From positions 18,674 to 82,673 of the forward strand of contig JAGCUY010000198.1 of the NCBI GenBank assembly GCA_017962605.1: a stretch of DNA of 64,000 nt, read 5' to 3'. A program made the position numbers and the translations under genes. Positions 33,152-40,597 of this stretch are shown here, in pieces. This stretch comes from Kiritimatiellia bacterium. Its GTDB lineage: Bacteria > Verrucomicrobiota > Kiritimatiellia > RFP12 > JAAYLN01. The notes under the pieces are model-generated. The model was not told the origin of the DNA and searched no databases. It was given only the letters and a program-made list of their open reading frames with translations. The first letter of the stretch is position 1; each line of letters begins with the position of its first letter.

Positions 33152-34945
33152 ATGACCAATACGATGAAAATGCTGTTGCCGCTCGTTGCAGTATGTGCGA
33201 TGGCTGGCTGCGCAAGGAGCGAGAATGCCAATTGTGTCGCTGCGGCGGAAACGCCCGAAGGGGCGACGGTTTCGGAAGCAACTCGGCAAGCGGGAGAAAA
33301 CTCGCAGATAGCCACACCCGCCTGGGTTGTGACAAGCCCGGAAGTCGCCAGGCGCGCGGAGGCTGGCGATGCCGATGCCATGTTTGAAATTGCCAACGGG
33401 TATATGGAACTCGCGGCATCTTCGCAGATTGAGGCAGATGACCAAGAACGTCTAGCCATGCGGAAGGAGGCCATGAAATGGATACGACGGCGCGCAAAGG
33501 CCATGGCAGACCGCGAGGGGGATTTGGAAAGTGTCCGCAAGAGGGCGGAAGCCGGTGACGCCGCCGCGCAACGGAATCTGGGATTCCGCTACAGTCAGGG
33601 CATCGACGTGGAGAAAGACGAGAAACTTGCTTTCAAGTGGACAAAAAAAGCTGCGGAAGGGGGCGACGCGAAGGCGCAGTTCAATCTGGCCGGGGACTAT
33701 GCCGGAGGGCGTTCCGTCGTAGCGCAGAATCCTAAGGCCGCGACGGAATGGTATCGGAAAGCCCTTCCTGGATTCCGGGAAATGGCGGAGCGGGGTGAGC
33801 CGGTCGATTGCAAGCCGCTTGTTTTTGCCGGGCAGCTTCTGCTTGAAGGCGGTGACGAGAGAGACCGGGTGGAGCGCGATTCGGAACTGGGGATGGGCTA
33901 TCTTCGCCTAGCCGCAGATTTGGGCGACGCCGAGGCGAAGGCGATTATTGAGAAAATGGATGGCATGGATGCCTATCTTCAGGAGCAAAAGGAGGCGTTT
34001 AGGTTGATTGATAGCGTTGAAGACGCAGCAAAAGCTGGCGATATGGACGCGAAGCGACGAAAAGCCCGAATCGACGCATGGAAGGAGAAGGGCAATGCAA
34101 TCCATGCCAATGTGAAGGACAACGATGAGATGACGATCAAGCGTATGTTGTTCTACTGGACAACCATGCCAGCCGTTGAGGCCGGGTATGAGCCATGGTA
34201 TTTTGAGGCGGGGAAGGAATTCGCAATTGGGGAAATAGTCCCAAAGGACATGGAGGAAGCCTCAAAGTGGTTCCGCTTGGCCGCCGATCTTGGCGATGCA
34301 AGGGCCGAGTATTATCTGGGACTTGGATATTTGCTAGGCATTGGCGTTCCGCAAGATGATTTCAAGGCACTTGACTTGCTGAGGCAGTCAGGGAACCAAG
34401 ACTTTGGTCAGGCAAGGGAGACGCTGGATTCGCTGGCCGGAAGATACCGCAAGGAAGCGGAGGAAGGAGATTCATCCGCCCAGTTCATCCTTGGTGCCGC
34501 CTACGAGCATGGCGATGGCGTTTCAAAGGATCCCGTTAAAGCCGTGAAGTGGTATCGCAAAGCAGCCGAGCAGGGGCATCCGGGCGCACAGGCGTTTTTA
34601 GGATGGTGTCTCCTTGAGGGGGACGGCGTCAAAAAGGATGAAAAGGTGGCAGTCGAATGGCTGCGGAAGGCGGCTGAACAGGGAAACTCCGAAGCCCAGT
34701 TGAACTATGGGCGCTGCCTGTTCTATGGCAACGGGGTTGAAAAGGATCAGGCATTTGCCGCCGCATGGTATCGAAAGGCAGCCGAGCAAGGTGAGTTGTC
34801 TGCCATATACAACCTCGGCCTTTGCTATTTGCAAGGCACAGGAACCGTCCCAGACGAAAAGACTGCCATCGCATGGTTTGAAAAGGCGGCCAAGCGAGGG
34901 CATTCAGGCTCGATAAAGATTCTTGAACAGCTCAAGGAGAAATAA
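33152..34945 (+). CDS. Sel1-repeat lipoprotein (597 aa)
   Basis: The signal peptide ends in a lipobox (AVCAMAGC). The body is made of Sel1-like repeats, clearest in the C-terminal half: KAVKWYRKAAEQGHPGAQAFL, VAVEWLRKAAEQGNSEAQLN and AAAWYRKAAEQGELSAIYNL, each with the 36-residue A-x-x-x-(Y/L)G-x-x-Y...G spacing. Sel1 repeats mediate protein-protein contacts, often in envelope signalling. The start region (MKMLLPLVA) is shared with two other array genes, and the promoter is site 2. Confidence 0.88.
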   Translation: MTNTMKMLLPLVAVCAMAGCARSENANCVAAAETPEGATVSEATRQAGENSQIATPAWVVTSPEVARRAEAGDADAMFEIANGYMELAASSQIEADDQERLAMRKEAMKWIRRRAKAMADREGDLESVRKRAEAGDAAAQRNLGFRYSQGIDVEKDEKLAFKWTKKAAEGGDAKAQFNLAGDYAGGRSVVAQNPKAATEWYRKALPGFREMAERGEPVDCKPLVFAGQLLLEGGDERDRVERDSELGMGYLRLAADLGDAEAKAIIEKMDGMDAYLQEQKEAFRLIDSVEDAAKAGDMDAKRRKARIDAWKEKGNAIHANVKDNDEMTIKRMLFYWTTMPAVEAGYEPWYFEAGKEFAIGEIVPKDMEEASKWFRLAADLGDARAEYYLGLGYLLGIGVPQDDFKALDLLRQSGNQDFGQARETLDSLAGRYRKEAEEGDSSAQFILGAAYEHGDGVSKDPVKAVKWYRKAAEQGHPGAQAFLGWCLLEGDGVKKDEKVAVEWLRKAAEQGNSEAQLNYGRCLFYGNGVEKDQAFAAAWYRKAAEQGELSAIYNLGLCYLQGTGTVPDEKTAIAWFEKAAKRGHSGSIKILEQLKEK

Positions 34946-34960
34946 CGGGGCCGCCTTGTC

Positions 34961-35029
34961 CGACACTTGATCGATCTTGGCCGCAGGGATGCGGAACGAG
35001 TGCTGCGGGATGAGAGGCTATTGCCTTGA
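34961..35029 (+). repeat. Array 3' tail remnant, copy 1
   Basis: Reads in frame as RHLIDLGRRDAERVLRDERL then LP-stop, with no start. It matches the remnants at 36166, 37709, 38476 and 39312, so it looks like the surviving 3' end of a lost paralogue. Confidence 0.65.
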
Positions 35030-35075
35030 TTCCAATCTCTTTTCTGTCTAATTTAATTACAAGGAGCAGCCAACA

Positions 35076-36164
35076 ATGAATGATTCCACGCTCAATATGA
35101 ATGTCGAGCTTGTCAAGAAATCAATTCCAACCCTTCAATTGGCAACAAAGAAAGGAGATCAAACCGCTTTAGAACTTTTGGAGGCGTATTCTAAAATTCC
35201 TGGTGAAGTTGGAACTAATGCATTGTTAGCCTTAGGAGAACTATTTTGCGATCAATCATTACCTTTCGCAGATTTTGAAAAGGGCTTTGAAAGGTTGCGT
35301 GAAGCAGCAAGACAAGGGCAATACTGTGCCGTCAAAACACTTATTGGATTCCTTTTCTCAAATCCACCTAAAAGGCATCTCCAATCAAGTTGGGATATCG
35401 CTTCAATCAGAATTCATCAGCTTGATTTTTGGAAACCGCTTATTGAAACCTATATTGCGAATTGTACTGCTAAAAAAGAATTCTACTCCCTAATTGTAAA
35501 TAAGGAACTTGCCATAAATTGTGACGAAGCTTTTTCAGGCATCATAAAAGCCTTTTTCGAGGAGACTGAACATAATCTGAAAGACTATTTGAAGTTCCTT
35601 ATGGACAAGTCTTCAAATAAGGAAATCTTTACAGCATGTGCCAAAAAACTATGCGATATGGCTTGTAGTGGGGATGAATCGGCCCTGATTTTGCTTATGA
35701 GCTATTACAAAAGGTTAGATAAATGGGGTATTTCTCAATTAATTGACAAAAATATTATCTCGTTGAGCGAAGCGCAGCGCTATTTGGCTTTGGGATTAAA
35801 AACTGAGATTGTAAATGAAGCCCCTTGGGAGTATTATCAAAAAGGCGCATTTCTTGGTTCTGTAACATGCAAACTGAAAATAATACGTCTTCGTTTAACA
35901 CAATCTCAAACAGACTTAGAAGCAGTTGAAAAATCTCTTTCGGAAATTACGAAAACACCATCCGAAGAATCGTTAATCGCCGAAGTAAAATCTTTAATCA
36001 AATTGTTTGTTATCAGGTGTAATGAAGCACGTGCTGTTGATGAGATGGTTATACGATCTTGTAATGACATTGCCTTCAAGGATAATGAAACAGCACAGTC
36101 GATAATATTTCACTACAACAAGTTAAGTAGCTGGATTGCTGCTTATGGCTCAAAAATGGCATAG
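35076..36164 (+). CDS. Hypothetical helical-repeat protein (362 aa), AT-rich
   Basis: No signal peptide or membrane segment. The chain is helical with weak Sel1-like spacing in the first 130 residues (GFERLREAARQGQYCAVKTL). Base composition is clearly lower in GC than the neighbours, with codons such as ATT, AAA and TTA frequent, which suggests recent acquisition. A degenerate array promoter may precede it (GCCTTGATTCC near 35023). A tail remnant directly follows its stop. Confidence 0.65.
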   Translation: MNDSTLNMNVELVKKSIPTLQLATKKGDQTALELLEAYSKIPGEVGTNALLALGELFCDQSLPFADFEKGFERLREAARQGQYCAVKTLIGFLFSNPPKRHLQSSWDIASIRIHQLDFWKPLIETYIANCTAKKEFYSLIVNKELAINCDEAFSGIIKAFFEETEHNLKDYLKFLMDKSSNKEIFTACAKKLCDMACSGDESALILLMSYYKRLDKWGISQLIDKNIISLSEAQRYLALGLKTEIVNEAPWEYYQKGAFLGSVTCKLKIIRLRLTQSQTDLEAVEKSLSEITKTPSEESLIAEVKSLIKLFVIRCNEARAVDEMVIRSCNDIAFKDNETAQSIIFHYNKLSSWIAAYGSKMA

Positions 36165-36165
36165 G

Positions 36166-36225
36166 CTTGAACTCGGCCGCAGGGATGCGGAGAGGAAGCT
36201 TCGGGAAGAAGGGTTGATTGAGTAG
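36166..36225 (+). repeat. Array 3' tail remnant, copy 2
   Basis: Reads LELGRRDAERKLREEGLIE-stop directly after the 35076-36164 gene. Confidence 0.65.
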
Positions 36226-36235
36226 TTTCTAAACG

Positions 36236-36267
36236 GCCTTGTCAGATTCCCGGCCTGTAGGACGTAT
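36236..36267 (+). promoter_or_regulatory. Shared array promoter motif, site 3
   Basis: TTGTCA 36239-36244, 17 bp, ACGTAT 36262-36267, 52 bp before ATG 36320. The surrounding 100 bp are nearly identical to site 5. Confidence 0.78.
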
Positions 36268-36319
36268 TTGTTATTGAGACAATACCTTTCATTCAACATC
36301 TGAACCAAGGAGACAAACA

Positions 36320-36472
36320 ATGAACAAGATCATGAAAATGCTGTTGCCGCTCGTCGCGGCACTCTGGCAGGCCATGGCGGAGAGGCGCATCGATTTTGTG
36401 ACTCTTGTGCGTTGCATGGAGGAAGGCCGAATGACCCGCATCATGACACCATATATGGAGGCGCTATCATGA
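36320..36472 (+). CDS. Truncated or chimeric short ORF (50 aa) with the array signal-peptide start
   Basis: Starts MNKIMKMLLPLVAA, the same start as the lipoproteins at 33152 and 37845, but after 15 residues it turns into unrelated sequence without a lipobox. It most likely arose by deletion in an array gene, leaving the promoter and start intact. Its stop overlaps the next start by ATGA. Confidence 0.5.
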   Translation: MNKIMKMLLPLVAALWQAMAERRIDFVTLVRCMEEGRMTRIMTPYMEALS

Positions 36473-36750
36473 AAACGACATTCGCCCGCAGAAATACGAC
36501 GCTCCCACCTGACATTCCAGCTGCTTTGACCTCCAGGTTTTCGGGAAACCCGACGAAGAAGGCGCAGAGGGTTGCTTTTCTAAGAAACGGGGGACTTCCA
36601 GGAGATGGCCTTGCCTTGCAGACAGTCATTGAGCGAATTAGGCTGTTCCTGCTCCCTGTCGTCAATTCGCATAACCATTGCGGAGCGGCATGGGTAGCCG
36701 GTGTTGGCTGGTCGGCAGCAAGAAAGCGGAACGACGAGGAAGGAGACTGA
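36469..36750 (+). CDS. Short ORF (93 aa) coupled to the truncated array gene
   Basis: ATG 36469 overlaps the preceding stop (ATGA). The product is basic, with no recognisable domain (MKTTFARRNTTLPPDIPAAL). It may be a remnant of the gene whose 5' part was lost. An alternative upstream ATG at 36412 is open but less likely. Confidence 0.4.
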   Translation: MKTTFARRNTTLPPDIPAALTSRFSGNPTKKAQRVAFLRNGGLPGDGLALQTVIERIRLFLLPVVNSHNHCGAAWVAGVGWSAARKRNDEEGD

Positions 36751-36768
36751 TTCTGTCTGTGGCACGTA

Positions 36769-36800
36769 GCTTTGTCAGAATCCGGCATTGAACCCCGTAC
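36769..36800 (+). promoter_or_regulatory. Shared array promoter motif, site 4
   Basis: TTGTCA 36772-36777, 17 bp, CCGTAC 36795-36800, 49 bp before ATG 36850. Confidence 0.72.
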
Positions 36801-36849
36801 ATATTGTCGAGGTGCCACTTCATTTACAAAGCAACCCAAGGAGTAAACA

Positions 36850-37554
36850 ATGACCAAGACTACGAATCGCCTGTTATCTGGACTTAGGATTGCCGGAACC
36901 GTTTTCTCGCTCTCTATTGCGTTTAGCGCTGGCGCGTGGATGGATGAGTGGGCACCGGATTTTGAATCGACGCCGATTGCTGTCCGGGAGTTGCCAAAAG
37001 AGAGCGTGAGCGATTTTGTCAACACCGTTGAGGATGATTCAGGTATCGCTTTCGGTGTAACCCGTGGGCGAGGAATCGTTTCGTATTGCAAGGCGTATGA
37101 CATAAGTCAGGGGTATGGACTCGACCTGAATGGAGACGACTTTGAAGACCATGTATTCCTTATTCCGTCAAATGCGTGTGGGCTGGGTGCCCTCTTGTGT
37201 GAAGTGCATTTCATCGTTTCCAACGGGGCAAAGGGCTGGAAGCATACAGTCATGGATGGATTTGGGGTTAATGCATCCGACCTTGTGAAAGTGGCGGGGA
37301 AAACTTATTTCCGTCATTCATATTTCTTCCGTAGTTTTGAAAAGAGCGACCACAATCACTGGGTCTTCCAGGTCTTTTCGTTTAAGGCGGACGGCTCCGT
37401 GGAATGCGGCAACGATGACTTTGGCGAGTTTTTCCCAGCCGCGACAATATTTTACGAAAGGCCAAGATTCAAGCGGATTGAACTCACCGAGATGGATTTG
37501 AAGGAAATCGCCGACGAAACAAAACCACGCTCATCGCACGCCAACGAAGAGTGA
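36850..37554 (+). CDS. Secreted hypothetical protein (234 aa)
   Basis: A signal-peptide-like start (to about residue 29, FSLSIAFSAGAW) precedes a soluble domain with DLNGDDFEDHVFLIP, a calcium-site-like D-x-N-x-D-D-x-x-D segment as in FG-GAP/VCBS-type repeats, but only one copy. No further family features. Driven by site 4. Confidence 0.65.
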   Translation: MTKTTNRLLSGLRIAGTVFSLSIAFSAGAWMDEWAPDFESTPIAVRELPKESVSDFVNTVEDDSGIAFGVTRGRGIVSYCKAYDISQGYGLDLNGDDFEDHVFLIPSNACGLGALLCEVHFIVSNGAKGWKHTVMDGFGVNASDLVKVAGKTYFRHSYFFRSFEKSDHNHWVFQVFSFKADGSVECGNDDFGEFFPAATIFYERPRFKRIELTEMDLKEIADETKPRSSHANEE

Positions 37555-37680
37555 GGGAAATTCCCCTCCCTTTTTATTCCCGTCCTTCGCCCGAAGGGAA
37601 GTGACGATTAGGAATCGATGACTATGGAGGGCATGTCTCACGCGGAGTCGCGGCGGGGCGGAGGACGCGGTGGAGACTGA

Positions 37681-37708
37681 ACCACGGAATACACGGAATT
37701 CACGAAAG
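37681..37708. repeat. ACCACGGAATACACGGAATT-type intergenic repeat
   Basis: Closely related to 25620-25646 (ACCACGAAATACACGAAAC). A dispersed intergenic repeat of unknown origin that lies directly before tail remnant copy 3. Confidence 0.6.
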
Positions 37709-37750
37709 GACGCGGAGAGGAAGCTTCGGGAAAAAGGGTTGATTGAGTAG
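37709..37750 (+). repeat. Array 3' tail remnant, copy 3 (shortest)
   Basis: Reads DAERKLREKGLIE-stop; the upstream part is replaced by the CACGGAATT repeat. Confidence 0.6.
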
Positions 37751-37760
37751 TTTCAAAATG

Positions 37761-37792
37761 GCCTTGTCAGATTCCCGGCCTGTAGGACGTAT
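37761..37792 (+). promoter_or_regulatory. Shared array promoter motif, site 5
   Basis: TTGTCA 37764-37769, 17 bp, ACGTAT 37787-37792, 52 bp before ATG 37845. Confidence 0.78.
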
Positions 37793-37844
37793 TTGTTATT
37801 GAGACAATACCTTTCATTCGACATCTGAACAAAGGAGACAAACA

Positions 37845-38438
37845 ATGAACAAGACCAAGAAAAAGCTGTTGCCGCTCGTTGCAGTGGGCGTGACGCTTGG
37901 CGCGATTGTAGCAGGGTGCGCGAACAAGGCTGATGATGCAAACTCCCGAAGAGACGAAGCGAAGCGTCTGGCGTCTGCCTCGCTGGGTGTTCTCGGCGAC
38001 GCGGCGGAAAAGGAGAACGCCTTGACATGCCGGGTGCATCTTCGTGATGCCCAGACAGGGGAATCTCTCGCAGCGGATGGCTTTTGGGGCGATTTGATAC
38101 TCTCTATTGCTCGCATTGACCCTTGGAACAACTTGTTCTTTGGCGGCATTGACGAATTGCCCAAACTGTCTGAAATCTTTTTGCCCGATGACTATGGCCG
38201 CTCCTATGGTGGGTTTTATCGAACTGTGGCCAAAAGTTCATTCCCCACGAATGCCCCTCGCTTTGATGTGGAAGTCGTTCTGGTAATCCCGAAGCATGCA
38301 GAAGACAAAGAACAAAAGCCTGAAACAACCGCTGAGGATGTCCTTCCGAAAATCCTTGAGGCAATGGCTGAGGAAGAAGTCAATCCGATGGAAGACGTTC
38401 TGGAGTTCTTGAGGAACAGGAAGCGGGCGGAACCATAG
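37845..38438 (+). CDS. Lipoprotein (197 aa), unknown function
   Basis: The N terminus MNKTKKKLLPLVAVGVTLG leads to a lipobox (GAIVAGC), so it is likely lipid-anchored. The mature part includes a strand-rich middle (FDVEVVLVIPKH) and an acidic C-terminal helix. No domain recognised. Promoter and start are shared with other array genes, and tail remnant copy 4 follows. Confidence 0.65.
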   Translation: MNKTKKKLLPLVAVGVTLGAIVAGCANKADDANSRRDEAKRLASASLGVLGDAAEKENALTCRVHLRDAQTGESLAADGFWGDLILSIARIDPWNNLFFGGIDELPKLSEIFLPDDYGRSYGGFYRTVAKSSFPTNAPRFDVEVVLVIPKHAEDKEQKPETTAEDVLPKILEAMAEEEVNPMEDVLEFLRNRKRAEP

Positions 38439-38475
38439 GCCATGCCAACTCCCCTCTTCGCCCAACACCGCCCGC

Positions 38476-38541
38476 CACTTGATGTAACTTGGTCGCAGGG
38501 ATGCGGAGCGGGTACTACGAGAAGAAAGGCTGATTGAGTAG
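38476..38541 (+). repeat. Array 3' tail remnant, copy 4
   Basis: Reads LGRRDAERVLREERLIE-stop after an in-frame TAA, so it is decayed. Confidence 0.65.
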
Positions 38542-38551
38542 CTGATGAATA

Positions 38552-38582
38552 GCCTTGTCAGATTCTCAATCTAACTCCGTAT
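38552..38582 (+). promoter_or_regulatory. Shared array promoter motif, site 6
   Basis: TTGTCA 38555-38560, 16 bp, CCGTAT 38577-38582, only 25 bp before ATG 38608. Confidence 0.72.
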
Positions 38583-38607
38583 GTTTTTTGAGGAACAATA
38601 TTCAAAC

Positions 38608-39318
38608 ATGAATGCAAAAGTCATAAAAACTTGGGCGGTTGCCCAAATCGTCATCGGGGTGGGGTTGGCCTGCTCTACTGCCTATTATGCGCCTTCGGCG
38701 TTTCACAAGATGAAGGAGGAGTCCCGAAACGCAGGTGCCGGCCTGCAGGATGTCGCGGAGGCGCTTGCCGCCGTCCGCATGACATACGCGGAGTCTGCGA
38801 CCAACCTCTTCAACACGACAGGCGAAATGGATGATGTAGCGGCCAAGCTTCAAGACGCCGGGGGGAAGATTGGCGATGTCGGCCACAAATTTGAGAAGCA
38901 TGGCCGGAAATTCGAGAGATCGGAACGCCACAACCGCGAGAGCAAGATATTGGGCATCAAGACCCCTGGCGCAGAGTTCCTTGCCGACATATACGGCGAC
39001 TTGAAGGAATGGTCGCTAAACGCCAGCGAGAACCTTTGCGATGCTGGCAGGGACTTGTCCCATGTCGCGGAAACAGTTGGGAAGCAGCGCGAGGCAATCG
39101 AAAAATACCAGCTTGAGGGGCATCCCAAGACCCTGAAGGCCATGGAGAGTTCCGCCAAGACAATAGGCCATGTCGGGGTCCTGCTAACCGAAGGGGCGTC
39201 AATAGGCATGCTTGCCCGCTCCGTTTACATCCTGTGCGGGATTGTCGCGCTGCTCTTCATTGGGAATGGTGTCGTTCTCCTTGTCGTAATGCCTCGCCCA
39301 AAACCGCCAAGCGCCTGA
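38608..39318 (+). CDS. Membrane coiled-coil protein, paralogue of 31508-32209
   Basis: ATG 38608 aligns with the start of its paralogue, so I prefer it to the in-frame upstream ATG at 38581, which overlaps the promoter. The product is 236 aa, with N-terminal (about 6-28) and C-terminal (about 207-230) membrane segments and the same helical DVxxxL domain. The two genes share long identical DNA stretches, pointing to recent duplication or gene conversion, while upstream sequences differ. The end overlaps tail remnant copy 5. Confidence 0.7.
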   Translation: MNAKVIKTWAVAQIVIGVGLACSTAYYAPSAFHKMKEESRNAGAGLQDVAEALAAVRMTYAESATNLFNTTGEMDDVAAKLQDAGGKIGDVGHKFEKHGRKFERSERHNRESKILGIKTPGAEFLADIYGDLKEWSLNASENLCDAGRDLSHVAETVGKQREAIEKYQLEGHPKTLKAMESSAKTIGHVGVLLTEGASIGMLARSVYILCGIVALLFIGNGVVLLVVMPRPKPPSA

Positions 39319-39389
39319 TTGAACTTGGCCGCAAGGATGCGGAGAGAGTGCTACGGGAAGAATGGATAATTGAATCTCCAACATATTAG
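39312..39389 (+). repeat. Array 3' tail remnant, copy 5
   Basis: Reads RLIELGRKDAERVLREEWII then ESPTY-stop, the longest and least decayed copy. It overlaps the stop of the preceding gene in another frame. Confidence 0.65.
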
Positions 39390-39392
39390 CCG

Positions 39393-39424
39393 ACCTTGTC
39401 AGTGACATGGCGTTTTGATAGACT
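39393..39424 (+). promoter_or_regulatory. TTGTCA-17-TAGACT promoter of the RAYT-like gene
   Basis: TTGTCA 39396-39401, 17 bp, TAGACT 39419-39424. It has the array motif's upstream half (CCTTGTCAG) but a sigma-70-like -10. The start codon follows 6 bp later, so a leaderless transcript is expected. Confidence 0.55.
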
Positions 39425-39430
39425 GTCCAC

Positions 39431-40597
39431 ATGAAGTCCGAGACGGGAAACATACCTCCTGGCTGGCATATTGACGAAGCGTCGGGATGCCTTGTGCGCG
39501 ACACCATCCACCACATGGGGCGCAGGTGCCGCAACTGGGACTATTGTGGCAAGGGCTGCTACCTCATAACCATGACACTGCGGGATCGCTCGCGGCCTGT
39601 GCTGGGGAGTGTGCGCCGAGCCATTGATGGCTCGGCGGAGTTCACCCCATCTCCCCTAGGCGAGCGCATCGAAGCACACTTGCGGCGCATCCCCGAATTC
39701 TCGCCGGAAATGGAGGTGCTTGGCTCCCAGCTCATGCCTGATCACATGCACGTGGTTCTACGGGTGCGGCGGCGAATGGCCCGGCCGCTCGGCGAATGCC
39801 TTCGCGGCTTCAAGATTGGCGCCACCAAGATTGCCCGCGAAGAGGGGAACTCGCCCATGGATGGGCGAGCGCTGGGCGAGGCCGCCAGGGGGCATGGTCT
39901 TTTCGCCGATGGGTTCGTGGATACGATTCTCTTTGACGAAGCGGCTCTTTCGCACGGGCTTGCCTATATGGCGGACAACCCGCGACGCCTCCTTGAAAAG
40001 CGCGAACACCCGGAACTGTTCCGCGTGGTTCGGGATTTGGAGTTCTCGCCCATCGATGGGCGAGAGCTGCGCTTTGCCGCCATTGGCAATCGACATCTCC
40101 TTGAAGCGCCAGCACTTTTGCAAGTCCAATGCTCTCGGCGCGATTTCGCATACGCGAAAGCCTCTGACGGCTCACTTGCCAAAGACGCGCCGCCTACAGT
40201 TTGCACACCATTCTTTGAAGAGAAAGCCGCTGAGTTCCTCGCCGCAGCCGCGCATGGCGCGGTGCTGGTTTCGCCGTGCATCTCGCATGGGGAGAGGGAA
40301 ATCGCCCGCCGTGCGCTTCAAGTCGGCGCACGGCTCATCGCGCTTCAAAATAAGGGGTTCCCGCCACTCTTCAAGCCATCCGGGCTTTTCTTTGAGCGAT
40401 GCGTTGAGGGGCGCCTCCTTCTCCTCGCCCCGGCGGGGTGGACATATCTGCCCGGCGAAAAGCGCATGACCCGCGAGGATGCATGCGTTCTCAACCGCAT
40501 CGCGCAAATGCTTTGTGGGGCTGGAGCTGCCAAAATCAACTACCACGGACTGGTCCCGGAAGCGATTGACCGACTCGTCGAAAGATCCATGCCATGA
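39431..40597 (+). CDS. RAYT-like (REP-associated Y1-type) transposase
   Basis: A 388-aa protein. YCGKGCYLITMTLRDR and the HUH-type metal site MPDHMHVVLRVRR, followed by LGECLRGFKIGATKIA and LAYMADNPRRLLEK with a Tyr candidate for the catalytic residue, are the signature of IS200-like Y1/REP-associated tyrosine transposases. The C-terminal about 150 residues are an added domain of unknown function. Such enzymes are linked to spread of REP palindromes, and this window has many dispersed palindromic repeats. It lacks flanking IS200-type ends that I can recognise. Confidence 0.85.
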   Translation: MKSETGNIPPGWHIDEASGCLVRDTIHHMGRRCRNWDYCGKGCYLITMTLRDRSRPVLGSVRRAIDGSAEFTPSPLGERIEAHLRRIPEFSPEMEVLGSQLMPDHMHVVLRVRRRMARPLGECLRGFKIGATKIAREEGNSPMDGRALGEAARGHGLFADGFVDTILFDEAALSHGLAYMADNPRRLLEKREHPELFRVVRDLEFSPIDGRELRFAAIGNRHLLEAPALLQVQCSRRDFAYAKASDGSLAKDAPPTVCTPFFEEKAAEFLAAAAHGAVLVSPCISHGEREIARRALQVGARLIALQNKGFPPLFKPSGLFFERCVEGRLLLLAPAGWTYLPGEKRMTREDACVLNRIAQMLCGAGAAKINYHGLVPEAIDRLVERSMP

